Positions 23,225 through 32,228 are shown, counted from the first letter of the stretch. The stretch: DNA of 64,000 nucleotides from an uncultured Clostridia bacterium (GCA_947168855.1 CAMVNO010000001.1:387077-451076), one strand, 5' to 3'. Translations and numbers: made by a program. Notes: generated by a model not told the origin, from the letters alone.

Positions 23225-26200
23225 ATGAAAAAACGGTATTGGCTCGCGATCCTTTGCGCCATATTGGCGCTCGCTCTGACCGTTGCGGCGGCGTCCGCCG
23301 ACACGGGCGACGACTATAAAAAAATGACCGACGCGTCAGGTCTGCACGACGGCGATAAAGTCATTTTCGTCAGCGACGACGGCAATAACTATCAGGCGAT
23401 GGCGACAGACTTTTCCGGCGTACAGGTAACCGTTACGGATAACCTGATCACCGAGCAGGACGGCATGCTGCCGCTGACGCTTTCCGAAACGGACGGCGGT
23501 TGGATCTTTGCCGCGGACGGCGGATATCTTGCGGTCATTGAAGGCGCGCTTACCGTCGTTCCAGATCAAGAGGACGCGGCGACGTGGTCCGTCTCGATCG
23601 CTTCCAACGGCGTTGCGACGATCTCCTGCGCAACCGGAAATCTGATCTTTGCCGAGCAGGACGGCGCCTATCGCTTCTTCTGCGGGGAAAGCGGAAACGA
23701 GATCGCTATCTTTAATTCGACGTTTGAAGCGGAACAGCATGCGTTCGGCGACGGTCTTTGGTGGTCGTTCAGTAACGGCAAGCTGACGATCGGCGGCAGC
23801 GGAGATATGCCGGACTTCTCATCATCTTCTGATCAACCGTGGGCGTCTCTTCGCAACAAAATAGCCAAACTCAAGATTCAAGATGGCGTGACAAGTATCG
23901 GTAATTGGGCGTTTTACTACTGCACGGGGCTTTCGGAGATCACGATCCCGGACGGAGTGACAAGCATCGGTTCGTATGCGCTTTACCACTGTACAGGGGT
24001 ATCGGAGATCACGATCCCGGACAATGTAACCAGCATCGGCAGCAGTGCATTTGCCGAAAACCAGGGGCTGACGTCAGTTACGATCGGTAAAGACGTGATA
24101 AGCATGGGCAAGGATGCGTTCAGAAACTGCACGGGGCTGACGTCAGTTACGATCGGCAACGGCGTGACAAGCATCGGAGAGTATGCGTTCTTTTCCTGTA
24201 CGGGACTTCAGTCGATCACAATCCCGGACAGCGTGACAAGCATCGGAAAAAGTGCGTTTGAATGCTGTTCAAGGCTGCAGTCAATTACGATCGGTAATGG
24301 GGTGACAAGTATCGGGAGCCGTGCGTTTGATAGTACAGGATGGTGGAGCGAGCAAAGCGACGGGCCGGTTTATCTCGACTGTATCTTATTAGGCGTAAAA
24401 ACAACATGCGGTCAAATCATCCGAATCCAGGACGGTACAAGACTGATTGCAGACGGTGCTTTTTCCCAAAAAACACAGATCACAAAGGTCACGATTCCGG
24501 ACAGTGTGACGATCATCGGTAAATACGCATTTTCCGGCTGCACAGGACTTCAGTCGATCACGATCCCGGACAGCGTGACAAGCATCGACGATTACACGTT
24601 TTACATCTGCACAGGATTGGAGACTGTGACTATCCCGGACAGCGTGACAAGCATCGGCTGCAGCGCGTTTTACGGTTGCACAGGATTTCAGTCGATTATA
24701 ATCCCAGACAACGTGGCAAGCATCGACAGCTCCGCATTTTCCGGTTGTACGGGGCTTCGGTCGATTACGATGCCATGCAGCGCAAGCATCGACGAATATG
24801 CATTTTATAACTGCACAGCGATTACAAGCGTACATCTGACGGAAGGCACGGGGATAATGCCTTCACATAGCTACGAGAATAATCCGTGGTATAGCTCTCG
24901 GGACAACACGTTGACAATAACGTTGGACGAGGGCATTCAGAACATCAGCAACTATGCATTTTGCGATTGTACGGGACTGACGTCGATCACGATTCCGGAT
25001 AGCGTGACAACCATCGGCGATGGAGTATTTTCGAGCTGCACAGGGCTGACAGAAATCACGATCCCAAACAGAGTGACAAGCATCGGCAGTTCCACGTTTT
25101 ACGGCTGCACAGGGCTGACAGAAATCACGATCCCAAACAGAGTGACAAGCATCGGCAGTTCCACGTTTTACGGCTGCACGGGTCTGACGCAAATCACGAT
25201 CCCGGACGGAGTGACAAGCATCGGTTCATATGCGTTTTACCACTGCACAGGGCTTAATGAGATCGCGATCCCGGACAGCGTGACAAGCATCGGGTATGGC
25301 GCGTTTTCCGGCTGCACGGGGCTTAATGAGATTACGATCCCTGACGGCGTGACAAGCATCGGTGAGTACGCGTTCTCCGACTGTACGGGATTAACATCGC
25401 TCACAATGCCCTGTAGTGCAGGCATCGGAAACTATGCGTTCCAAGGATGCACGTCAATCACCAATGTGGTTCTGACCGAAGGCACAGGAACAATGGTGGA
25501 TTACACGGCCAACAATTATTTCGAATATCGTAATACGCCATGGTATATCTCTCGCAACAACACGTTGACGATCACGCTGGAGGAGGGCATTCAGAATATC
25601 TCCTATCAGGCATTCCGAGAAATCACGGGAGAGGTTTCTATCACAATTCCGGACTCTGTGACAAGCATAGCCGATCATGCGTTTTACAGCTGCACCGGTC
25701 TTCGCTCGATCACGATCCCGGACAGCGTGACAAGCATTGAAGGGTTTACGTTTTATGAATGCACGGGACTCGAATCGGTTACAATCGGCAGCGGTGTCAC
25801 AAGCATCGGTAATTCGGCGTTTAGTGGATGTACAGCGCTGACGGAGATCACGATTCCGGACAGCGTGACAAGCCTCGACTATTCTGTGTTTTACAACTGC
25901 ACGGGGCTGCAGTCGGTCACGATACCGTGCGTCGAAAATTTACGTTCCTCTGCCTTTTACGGCTGTACAGCAATCACCGACGTTCATCTGACCGAAGGCA
26001 CAGGAATCATACCGGACAACTGGCCGCTGTTCAACGATATAAAATCGAATACGCTGACAGTTACGATGGATGAAGGAATCGAGAGCATCGGTAAATACGC
26101 ATTTAGCCGCTGCACGGGGCTTCAATTGATCAAACTCCCGAACAGCATGACAAGCATCGGTGAATATGCATTTTCCGGCTGTACAGGACTGGAGTCGATC

Positions 26201-27514
26201 TCGTTCGGCAATGGTTCGATCAGCTTGGATCGCTATGCTTTTTTAAATTGTACGGCACTGACGTCGATTGCATTTCAGGGCAATACAAACTTAGGAGACA
26301 GAGCGTTTTACAATTGTACGGGGTTGTCGTCGATTGCATTTCAGGGCGACACTAACATCGGAGAATCTGCGTTTTACGGCTGTACAGAGCTGGAGTCGAT
26401 CTCGTTCGGCAATGGCGCAATCACCATTGACAACTATGCGTTTAGCAGCTGTACAGGACTATCGGAGATCATAATCTCGGATGGCGTGACAAGAATTGGT
26501 GAAGGTGCGTTTTACAACTGCACGGGGCTGAAATCCGTCACACTCCCGAACAGCAAGATGAACGTTGACGGATTCGCGTTCTATGGTTGTTCCGCGTTGA
26601 CAGACGTTTACTATATCGGAACGCCGACGGACAGGGATAACAATCTGACGATAGAAGAATCCAGCAACGGTCCGCTGCTGAACGCGACATGGCACTATGA
26701 ACTGGCGTTTACCACGCAGCCGAAATCGGTGACGGTGGCAAACGGCAAGACCGCGACCTTCAAGGTCGTCGCAAAGGGCGGCACTGTCAGCTATCAGTGG
26801 TATTACTCGAAGGACAACGGCGCGAAGTGGACCAAGATGAGCGGAAAGACAAGCGCGAGCCTTTCCGTCAAGGCAAGCACGACCACGAACGGCTATCTGT
26901 ACCGCTGCGTTGCCAAGAACGCCAAGTATACCGAAACGTCGAAGAACGCAAAGCTGACGGTTTCCGGCGTCAAGCCGAAGATCGTCGTGCAGCCGAAGGC
27001 GGCGACCGTCGCGTCCGGCAAGTCCAGCACCTTCAAGGTGGTCGCCGCAGGCTCCGGGCTCAAGTACCAGTGGTATTATTCGAAGGACAACGGGACCAAG
27101 TGGACGAAGATGAGCGGAAAGACGAGCGCAAGTCTCTCGGTTAAGGGAAGCGCCACTACGAACGGGTATCTGTACCGCTGTAAGATCACGAACACAAAGG
27201 GCAGTGTGACCTCGAAGAGCGTCAAGCTGACCGTTTCCGGCGTGAAGCCGAAGATCGTGGTGCAGCCGACGGCGGCGACGGTCAAGTCCGGCAAGACGGC
27301 GAAATTCACGGTCGTTGCGGCGGGCACGGAGCTCAAGTACCAGTGGTATTACTCGAAGAACGCCGGCAAGACGTGGACGAAGATGAGCGGCAAGACCGCG
27401 GCGACCTTGTCCGTGAAAGGCAGCAAGACCAACAACGGGTATCTGTACCGCTGCGTCGTCAAAAACACCAAGGGCAGCGTGACCAGTAAGAACGCGAAGC
27501 TGACGGTAAAGTAA
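23225..27514 (+). CDS. Giant BspA-type leucine-rich repeat surface protein
   Basis: A 1429-residue exported protein. The signal peptide (KKRYWLAILCAILALALTVA) is followed by a beta-rich domain to about 180. A long stack of BspA/TpLRR-type repeats, each about 23 residues with the pattern CTGLxxITIPDSVTSIGxxA, spans about 215 to 1140. Three Ig-like repeats of about 90 residues (TTQPKSVTVANGKTATF type, each with YQWYYSKDNGAKWTKMSGKT) fill 1160-1429. BspA LRR proteins bind host proteins or other bacteria. No LPXTG or membrane anchor is seen, so attachment may be noncovalent. Several DNA repeat units are nearly identical. GGAGAGG precedes the ATG. Confidence 0.92.
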   Translation: MKKRYWLAILCAILALALTVAAASADTGDDYKKMTDASGLHDGDKVIFVSDDGNNYQAMATDFSGVQVTVTDNLITEQDGMLPLTLSETDGGWIFAADGGYLAVIEGALTVVPDQEDAATWSVSIASNGVATISCATGNLIFAEQDGAYRFFCGESGNEIAIFNSTFEAEQHAFGDGLWWSFSNGKLTIGGSGDMPDFSSSSDQPWASLRNKIAKLKIQDGVTSIGNWAFYYCTGLSEITIPDGVTSIGSYALYHCTGVSEITIPDNVTSIGSSAFAENQGLTSVTIGKDVISMGKDAFRNCTGLTSVTIGNGVTSIGEYAFFSCTGLQSITIPDSVTSIGKSAFECCSRLQSITIGNGVTSIGSRAFDSTGWWSEQSDGPVYLDCILLGVKTTCGQIIRIQDGTRLIADGAFSQKTQITKVTIPDSVTIIGKYAFSGCTGLQSITIPDSVTSIDDYTFYICTGLETVTIPDSVTSIGCSAFYGCTGFQSIIIPDNVASIDSSAFSGCTGLRSITMPCSASIDEYAFYNCTAITSVHLTEGTGIMPSHSYENNPWYSSRDNTLTITLDEGIQNISNYAFCDCTGLTSITIPDSVTTIGDGVFSSCTGLTEITIPNRVTSIGSSTFYGCTGLTEITIPNRVTSIGSSTFYGCTGLTQITIPDGVTSIGSYAFYHCTGLNEIAIPDSVTSIGYGAFSGCTGLNEITIPDGVTSIGEYAFSDCTGLTSLTMPCSAGIGNYAFQGCTSITNVVLTEGTGTMVDYTANNYFEYRNTPWYISRNNTLTITLEEGIQNISYQAFREITGEVSITIPDSVTSIADHAFYSCTGLRSITIPDSVTSIEGFTFYECTGLESVTIGSGVTSIGNSAFSGCTALTEITIPDSVTSLDYSVFYNCTGLQSVTIPCVENLRSSAFYGCTAITDVHLTEGTGIIPDNWPLFNDIKSNTLTVTMDEGIESIGKYAFSRCTGLQLIKLPNSMTSIGEYAFSGCTGLESISFGNGSISLDRYAFLNCTALTSIAFQGNTNLGDRAFYNCTGLSSIAFQGDTNIGESAFYGCTELESISFGNGAITIDNYAFSSCTGLSEIIISDGVTRIGEGAFYNCTGLKSVTLPNSKMNVDGFAFYGCSALTDVYYIGTPTDRDNNLTIEESSNGPLLNATWHYELAFTTQPKSVTVANGKTATFKVVAKGGTVSYQWYYSKDNGAKWTKMSGKTSASLSVKASTTTNGYLYRCVAKNAKYTETSKNAKLTVSGVKPKIVVQPKAATVASGKSSTFKVVAAGSGLKYQWYYSKDNGTKWTKMSGKTSASLSVKGSATTNGYLYRCKITNTKGSVTSKSVKLTVSGVKPKIVVQPTAATVKSGKTAKFTVVAAGTELKYQWYYSKNAGKTWTKMSGKTAATLSVKGSKTNNGYLYRCVVKNTKGSVTSKNAKLTVK
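25041..25178 (+). repeat. Exact 69-bp tandem duplication inside the LRR gene
   Basis: Bases 25041-25109 and 25110-25178 are identical. Each encodes one 23-residue repeat, unlike the diverged repeats around them, which implies a recent duplication or gene conversion. Confidence 0.9.
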
Positions 27515-27528
27515 GCTTCGAAAGACAG

Positions 27529-27558
27529 CAAAAGAGACGGGCAAAAACCCGTCTCTTT
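27529..27558. terminator. Bidirectional terminator between LRR gene and rplL
   Basis: The stem AAAGAGACGGG / CCCGTCTCTTT is placed between convergent genes. Confidence 0.9.
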
Positions 27559-27572
27559 GTGTTTTGGCTGAA

Positions 27573-27941
27573 TTACTTGATTTCGCAGGTTGCGCCGACT
27601 GCCTTGAACGCTTCGACGATCTTCTCTGCGTCTTCCTTGGAGATGCCTTCCTTGACAGCCTTGGGCGCGTTGTCGACGACGTCCTTTGCTTCCTTGAGGC
27701 CGAGACCGGTCTGCTCGCGGACGACCTTGATGACCTTGATCTTCTCCGGTCCGATGTCCTTCAGGATGACGTCGAACTCGGTCTTCTCTTCAACTTCTTC
27801 AGCTGCGGCGACGGGGCCTGCGACTGCGACTGCGGTTGCTGCTGCGGAAACGCCGAACTCCTCTTCAAGAGCCTTAACGAGTTCGTGGAGTTCCAAAACG
27901 GACATTGCCTTGATATCGGCGATCAGTTGTTCCTTATTCAT
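27573..27941 (-). CDS. rplL: 50S ribosomal protein L7/L12
   Basis: A 122-residue stalk protein that recruits translational GTPases. The N-terminal dimerisation helix ([20 protein letters not shown]), Ala/Val-rich hinge and C-terminal factor-binding domain with [21 protein letters not shown] are all present at normal length. It follows rplJ by 65 bases, the usual partner. rpoB and rpoC, normally next, are absent; an unrelated gene lies on the opposite strand. Confidence 0.97.
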   Translation of the reverse strand: MNKEQLIADIKAMSVLELHELVKALEEEFGVSAAATAVAVAGPVAAAEEVEEKTEFDVILKDIGPEKIKVIKVVREQTGLGLKEAKDVVDNAPKAVKEGISKEDAEKIVEAFKAVGATCEIK

Positions 27942-28006
27942 GATATTTCTCCTTTAAAATTTTGATTTTTGATGTTTGTGTCGGTACGGCTATGCCGTTT
28001 CGGTCG

Positions 28007-28531
28007 TTACGCTTCCGCGGTTTCTGCGGCGGCGTTGGGATAGAGTTTCTTTGCGATCTGGTCGAGCACAATTGCAAGACCGGAGATCGGCGACATCATG
28101 CTGCCCAGCATGCGGGCGATGAGCACTTCGCGGCTCGGGAGATCTGCGATCGCTTCGACTTCCGCCGGCGTGGTGACCTTACCCTCAACGATACCGCCCT
28201 TGAATTCGCACTTCTTTGCCTTCTTAATGAAGTTCTTCAGCACTCTTGCAGGGGCGACCGCATCCTCGTAACCGAATGCGAATGCGTTGGTGCCGTGGAG
28301 CATATCGTCTGCACCTTCGAGTCCGAGCTGATCAAAAGCACGGCGGACACAGTGGTTCTTCAGAACGACGTACTCAACGTTTTCCTTGCGCAATTCGGCA
28401 CGCAGCGCGGTATCCTCGGCAACAGTCAGTCCGCGATAGTCGAACAGGATAACGGACTTTGCCTTTTTGACCTTGTCCGCAACCTCCGCGACCTTTGCAG
28501 CCTTCATTTCGAGAATCTTTGCATTTGCCAT
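28007..28531 (-). CDS. rplJ: 50S ribosomal protein L10
   Basis: A 174-residue L10 (P0) that anchors L7/L12 dimers at the ribosomal stalk. It begins MANAKILEMKAAKVAEVAD and carries SVILFDYRGLTVAEDTALR and VEYVVLKNHCVRRAF. The start at 28531 has AAGGAGGTG five bases upstream; the reading frame extends 20 codons into the leader but is not used. It is autoregulated by its leader (see the L10-binding element). rplK and rplA do not precede it here. Confidence 0.97.
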   Translation of the reverse strand: MANAKILEMKAAKVAEVADKVKKAKSVILFDYRGLTVAEDTALRAELRKENVEYVVLKNHCVRRAFDQLGLEGADDMLHGTNAFAFGYEDAVAPARVLKNFIKKAKKCEFKGGIVEGKVTTPAEVEAIADLPSREVLIARMLGSMMSPISGLAIVLDQIAKKLYPNAAAETAEA

Positions 28532-28552
28532 GGTTGCACCTCCTTGTAACGT

Positions 28553-28580
28553 GAAAAGCCCTCCGTCGCAGAACGGAGGA
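28553..28580 (-). terminator. Attenuator hairpin in the rplJ leader
   Basis: Minus-strand stem CCTCCGT / ACGGAGG followed by GCTTTTC, located between the L10-binding leader and the rplJ start. Confidence 0.72.
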
Positions 28581-28607
28581 CTCGAAAACAAAAGGCGCTT
28601 TCTTGTC

Positions 28608-28654
28608 TACCTCGGCAGGATTTACACGCAATGCGACACCGGCTGTCTTTGGCG
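28608..28654 (-). promoter_or_regulatory. Ribosomal protein L10 leader element
   Basis: Minus strand reads CCAAAGACAGCCGGTGTC, later TAAATCCTGCCGAGGT. These are the paired conserved halves of the L10 leader kink-turn that binds L10-(L7/L12)4 for autoregulation. The class is recognised from the consensus. Confidence 0.85.
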
Positions 28655-28673
28655 ACGGAACTTAACCTTGGAT

Positions 28674-28702
28674 ATAATACACGCTCCCCACCGGTTTGTC
28701 AA
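28674..28702 (-). promoter_or_regulatory. rplJL promoter
   Basis: Perfect minus-strand TTGACA (28697-28702) and TATTAT (28674-28679), 17 apart. Start near 28667. Confidence 0.92.
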
Positions 28703-28740
28703 GCATTTTTTGCAGATTTTTCCGGACTTTTTTCGTTTTT

Positions 28741-28860
28741 TCATGCGCCGCAGGCGCGATTCATGGCGAAGCCAATTCATGCCGAAGGCAATTCATGCGC
28801 GCAAGCGCAATTCATTGATCCGAGAACGGGGCGACGTCCTTGGCGCCCCGCCGCAATTCA
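28741..28860 (+). repeat. Array of tiny hairpins with ATTCAT spacers
   Basis: At least four short palindromes (GCGCCGCAGGCGC, GGCGAAGCC, GCCGAAGGC, GCGCGCAAGCGC) alternate with [A/G/T]ATTCAT, then a larger palindrome (GGGGCGACGTCCTTGGCGCCCC) ends with AATTCAC. The block lies downstream of the 28877 gene and upstream of the rplJ promoter. Its function is unknown. Confidence 0.85.
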
Positions 28861-28876
28861 CGCCGGAAAGCTATTT

Positions 28877-29644
28877 TTACCGGATAAACCCGAGCCAGAA
28901 ATCCAGCGCGTTATAGAGCATGTCGCCGGAACAGACCTGCACCGAGGCGTCGGTGCCGGAGACCATGGCGTCCCGATAGAGATCGCGGGCTTTCGTCAGC
29001 ACCAGCACCGGGACGATCTCGTAATCGTCGCCGAAGATCACGTCAAGGTATTCGCAGTACTTTGCGCACTGGTCGACCTCTTCCTGCTCGATCCTGTCCT
29101 TCATCTTGAACTCGAGCGAGAACGCGTGGCGGCGCGTGACGAGCAGCACGTCGGCATAGATGCGGATATGCTTCGACTTCTTGATGCGCAGCTCAAAGAC
29201 GATCTCCCAGTCGCCGCTGAGCTTTTCGGGATAGCCGAATTCCTTGAGATCGCGGAAAAGGTTTCGCATCGTCTGCCGCGCATCCGCAAACGAGTGGAAC
29301 AGCCCGCGCGTGTCGTTGAGATTCCTGCCGATGTTCTCGCAGCCAAGCTTCAGAAGCCCCATGAATCGCGCTTCGTCCATCTCCAGAAACTCTTTGACCG
29401 ACGAATAGAAGCCCGCAAACTCCGCAAGCCCGTAGTGCGGACGCGTCTGCGGGACCTGCGCGTGCCAGAGATACTCCTCGTCCTGCCAGCAGAGCTCCTT
29501 CATAAACGGCGACGCATACAGGAAATGGTTGACGGTCGAAGCATCCGCGCGAACGGCGCGTGCGATATCGCGCGCCTTGACGCCTTCCTCGCTCTTTGCA
29601 ATGCACATGTAGATCTGTCGTTCGATCGGGTCGATCTTCGTCAT
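28877..29644 (-). CDS. PD-(D/E)XK nuclease-like protein with N-terminal winged helix
   Basis: A 255-residue cytosolic protein. Residues 1-60 resemble a winged helix-turn-helix (IYMCIAKSEEGVKARDIARA). The C-terminal half has the nuclease signature D165 (YADVLLVT), then E178-F-K180 (FSLEFK), with a helix containing EEVDQCAKYCEYL, typical of PD-(D/E)XK folds. The fold call is from motif order, not from homology. The start at 29644 has GGAGGAG; the frame extends 37 codons upstream without a site. It is divergent from a DNA methyltransferase with facing promoters, so a restriction-modification-like pair is possible. Confidence 0.75.
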   Translation of the reverse strand: MTKIDPIERQIYMCIAKSEEGVKARDIARAVRADASTVNHFLYASPFMKELCWQDEEYLWHAQVPQTRPHYGLAEFAGFYSSVKEFLEMDEARFMGLLKLGCENIGRNLNDTRGLFHSFADARQTMRNLFRDLKEFGYPEKLSGDWEIVFELRIKKSKHIRIYADVLLVTRRHAFSLEFKMKDRIEQEEVDQCAKYCEYLDVIFGDDYEIVPVLVLTKARDLYRDAMVSGTDASVQVCSGDMLYNALDFWLGFIR

Positions 29645-29665
29645 AACCGCTCCTCCGTTTCCCGT

Positions 29666-29694
29666 ATTGTACCATACGGAGAACGCAGCCGCAA
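29666..29694 (-). promoter_or_regulatory. Promoter of the nuclease-like gene
   Basis: Minus-strand TTGCGG (29689-29694) and TACAAT (29666-29671), 17-base spacer. Confidence 0.65.
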
Positions 29695-29739
29695 GGCGGT
29701 TTCCGCAAAGAATTCTTTCACAATATGTGGCTTTTCTGC

Positions 29740-29768
29740 TTGTGTTTTCATACAAGATATTGTATACT
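29740..29768 (+). promoter_or_regulatory. Promoter of the DNA methyltransferase gene
   Basis: TTGTGT (29740-29745) and TATACT (29763-29768), 17-base spacer. It lies about 45 bases from the divergent nuclease promoter. Confidence 0.65.
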
Positions 29769-29793
29769 AAAGAAAAACAGCGTGGAGGCGGGT

Positions 29794-30993
29794 ATGCGCG
29801 TTTACTGTACGGAGGAATTCCATGCCGCGGGCGGCGACGGATCGTTCATTTTGGCAAAGGCGGAGGACGCGCTTTCCACGCTTCTTGCACGATACGAAGG
29901 CAACGTCCGGATGATCTATCTCGATCCCCCGTTCCGCACGGGCGAATCGTTCAAAATGAAGATCGGCAAGGGGAAACAGGCGCAGACGGTCGTTTTGTAC
30001 GAGGACAAGCTTGAGGAAACGGACTATCTCGCATGGCTCCGCCGGATCCTTGAGGGCTGCCACCGGCTGCTCGACGCGCGCGGCTCGATCTATCTCCATC
30101 TCGACTACCGCATGTCGCACAAGGCGCGCCTTCTCCTCGATGAGATCTTCGGCGAATCGAATTTCATGAACGAGATCATCTGGGCGTACCGCTCCGGCGG
30201 TCGTGCAACACGCTGCTATCCCCGTAAGCACGACACGATCCTCTTCTACCGCAAGTCGAAAAAGGTCCTGTTCAATATCAAAGCCGTGGGAACGCCCCGC
30301 GGGCAGGAGCGCCGCAACCACATGAAGCGCTTCATCGACGAGGACGGGCGCGTGGGCTTCTCGATCCGCTCAAACGGCAAGACCTACACCTATTACGAGG
30401 ATTCGCTGATCTATCCCTCCGATGTCTGGTCGGATATCGAGCATCTGCAGCAGAAAGACCGCGAACGCACGGGATTTTTGACGCAGAAGCCCGAAGCGCT
30501 CTTAAAGCGCATCATTGCGGCGTCCTCGGAGCCCGGCGATCTCGTCGTCGATCTCTTCTCCGGCAGCGGCACGACCGCGGCGGCTGCGACCAGACTCAAG
30601 CGCCGCTTTATCGCGGTGGATCAAAGCCCCGTCGCCTGCGCGCTGCTGCGTCGCAGACAGCTCGGCATCACCAGTGAACCGACGCTGACGGAAAACGCGC
30701 CGCATCCGCTGTCGATCCGTTATCCGGTCGATCAGACGCCCTGCCGCATTACGACGGAGCTCGCGGAAAAAGGCGGAAAGCGCGTTGTACAGCTCAAAAA
30801 AACGCATTTCTCCGGCAAGGACAGCGCGCCGATCTATGCCGCGACGGGTTTCGTGGACGGCAGCTGCTTCCATGCGGTGCACACGAACTGCGCGCCGAAG
30901 CTGCCGATCCAACTGCCGCTTCCGAAGGAGCAGACGCCGGTGCTGCACGTCGTCGGCGTGCACGGCGAACAGGCATTCTTCACATTGGAATAA
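29794..30993 (+). CDS. DNA methyltransferase, N4/N6 beta-type order
   Basis: A 399-residue amino-methyltransferase. The catalytic DPPF (residues 44-47, motif IV) comes before the SAM-binding DLFSGSGTTAAAA near 271 (motif I), the circularly ordered arrangement of the N6A/N4C class. QKPEALLKRIIAAS near 250 supports the family. The C-terminal 100 residues are not recognised and could be a target-recognition domain. GGAGGCGGG precedes the ATG at 29794. No classical restriction enzyme is adjacent; the divergent PD-(D/E)XK protein is the best candidate partner. Confidence 0.85.
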   Translation: MRVYCTEEFHAAGGDGSFILAKAEDALSTLLARYEGNVRMIYLDPPFRTGESFKMKIGKGKQAQTVVLYEDKLEETDYLAWLRRILEGCHRLLDARGSIYLHLDYRMSHKARLLLDEIFGESNFMNEIIWAYRSGGRATRCYPRKHDTILFYRKSKKVLFNIKAVGTPRGQERRNHMKRFIDEDGRVGFSIRSNGKTYTYYEDSLIYPSDVWSDIEHLQQKDRERTGFLTQKPEALLKRIIAASSEPGDLVVDLFSGSGTTAAAATRLKRRFIAVDQSPVACALLRRRQLGITSEPTLTENAPHPLSIRYPVDQTPCRITTELAEKGGKRVVQLKKTHFSGKDSAPIYAATGFVDGSCFHAVHTNCAPKLPIQLPLPKEQTPVLHVVGVHGEQAFFTLE

Positions 30994-31000
30994 GCAGACA

Positions 31001-31034
31001 AAAAAACAGCAGGAGGCGAAAACCTCCTGCTTTT
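31001..31034. terminator. Bidirectional terminator between methyltransferase and dnaJ
   Basis: The stem GCAGGAGG / CCTCCTGC is flanked by an A-run on the left and TTTTGC on the right. Confidence 0.88.
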
Positions 31035-31036
31035 GC

Positions 31037-32161
31037 TTACTTGAAGATGTCCTTCAAAGGACGTTTTTTGTTCTTCTGCACCACCGGCTGCCCGTCCAGC
31101 GCGGCAAGCTGCTCCAGCAGCTCGCGCGCCTGCGGCGTGACTCTTTTCGGCACTTCGACGTTGACGGTGACCAGAAGATCGCCCTTGCCCTGCTGCTGCA
31201 GCCGCTGAATGCCCTGCTCGCGAAGCCGGAACGTCGTTCCGATCTGCGTGCCCGCCGGGATGTTGTACTTGATCTGCCCCGTCAGCGTCGGCACGACGAT
31301 CTCGCCGCCGAGCACCGCCGTCGTATACGGAATGTTCATGGTGAGCAGAAGATCGCTGCCGCGCCGCACGAACTGGGAATGCGAACGCACGGAGATCGTG
31401 ACATACAGATTCCCGCGCGGACCGCCCTTGTAGCCGGCGTCGCCCTCGTTGCGCATGTTGATCGTCTGTCCGTCGTCGATGCCCGCGGGTACCTTGAGCG
31501 TCAGGCGCTTTAGCTTCCGCACACGCCCCTTGCCGCGGCACTCCGCGCACGGCTCGGAGATGATCTTGCCGGTCCCGCGGCACGCGGAGCACGGACGCGT
31601 GATCGTCGTTGCGCCGAACAGCGTGTTCTGCTGCATGCGCACCTGTCCCGTGCCTTTGCACGTCTGACAGCGCTGCGGCTGTGTACCGGGCTTTGCGCCG
31701 GTGCCGTTGCAGATATCGCAGACCTCTTCGCGCGTGACGCCGATCTCCTTCTCCGTGCCGAACGCCGCCTCCTCAAAGGACAGCGTCAGGTTGTAGCGGA
31801 TGTCGTCGCCGGTCATCGGCGCGTTGCGACTCTGTGTCTGGCTCCCGAAGCCGCCGAAGATCGTGCTGAAGATGTCGCCGAAGCCGTCGAAGCCCGTCGC
31901 GCCGGTGAACGGATTGCCGCCGCCCATCGCCGGGTCGAACGCCGCATGTCCGAACTGGTCGTATTTCGACCGCTTTTCGGGATCGGACAGCACCTCATAC
32001 GCCTCGTTCAGCTCCTTGAACTCCGCTTCCTTTGCAGCGTCACCCGGATGCAGATCGGGGTGACAGGTCTTTGCTTTTTTGCGGAACGCGCTTTTGATGT
32101 CCGCGTCCGAGGCGCTCTTATCGACCCCGAGCACCTCGTAGTAATCTCTCTTGCTCTCCAT
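31037..32161 (-). CDS. dnaJ: Chaperone DnaJ (Hsp40)
   Basis: A 374-residue type I J protein that stimulates DnaK ATPase and delivers clients. It has the J domain with HPD in KTCHPDLHPGD near residue 35, a G/F-rich linker (GGGNPFTGATGFDGFGD), four CxxCxGxG zinc motifs (CDICNGTG, CQTCKGTG, CSACRGTG, CAECRGKG) and C-terminal client-binding domains. It is the last gene of the hrcA operon and shares the CIRCE-controlled transcript. Confidence 0.97.
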   Translation of the reverse strand: MESKRDYYEVLGVDKSASDADIKSAFRKKAKTCHPDLHPGDAAKEAEFKELNEAYEVLSDPEKRSKYDQFGHAAFDPAMGGGNPFTGATGFDGFGDIFSTIFGGFGSQTQSRNAPMTGDDIRYNLTLSFEEAAFGTEKEIGVTREEVCDICNGTGAKPGTQPQRCQTCKGTGQVRMQQNTLFGATTITRPCSACRGTGKIISEPCAECRGKGRVRKLKRLTLKVPAGIDDGQTINMRNEGDAGYKGGPRGNLYVTISVRSHSQFVRRGSDLLLTMNIPYTTAVLGGEIVVPTLTGQIKYNIPAGTQIGTTFRLREQGIQRLQQQGKGDLLVTVNVEVPKRVTPQARELLEQLAALDGQPVVQKNKKRPLKDIFK

Positions 32162-32173
32162 TCAGTACCTCAC

Positions 32174-32201
32174 GATCGGGCAAGCGTACACTTGCCCGAT
32201 C
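32174..32201 (-). promoter_or_regulatory. Hairpin in the dnaK-dnaJ intergenic region
   Basis: A perfect 11-base stem (GATCGGGCAAG / CTTGCCCGATC) has no following T-run. It is likely an mRNA processing or stability element that sets the dnaK to dnaJ ratio. Confidence 0.6.
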
Positions 32202-32228
32202 CGTTCCCTATGATATTGTTCTGTTTTC

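Noticed and set aside
24000..26500. Regular 69-bp spaced repeats that look like a CRISPR array
   Set aside because: They are in frame and encode LRR units of one open gene; there are no unique spacers of constant length and no cas genes.
28741..28860. Hairpin array as a simple rho-independent terminator of the nuclease-like gene
   Set aside because: There are several hairpins with fixed ATTCAT spacers and no T-run after them.
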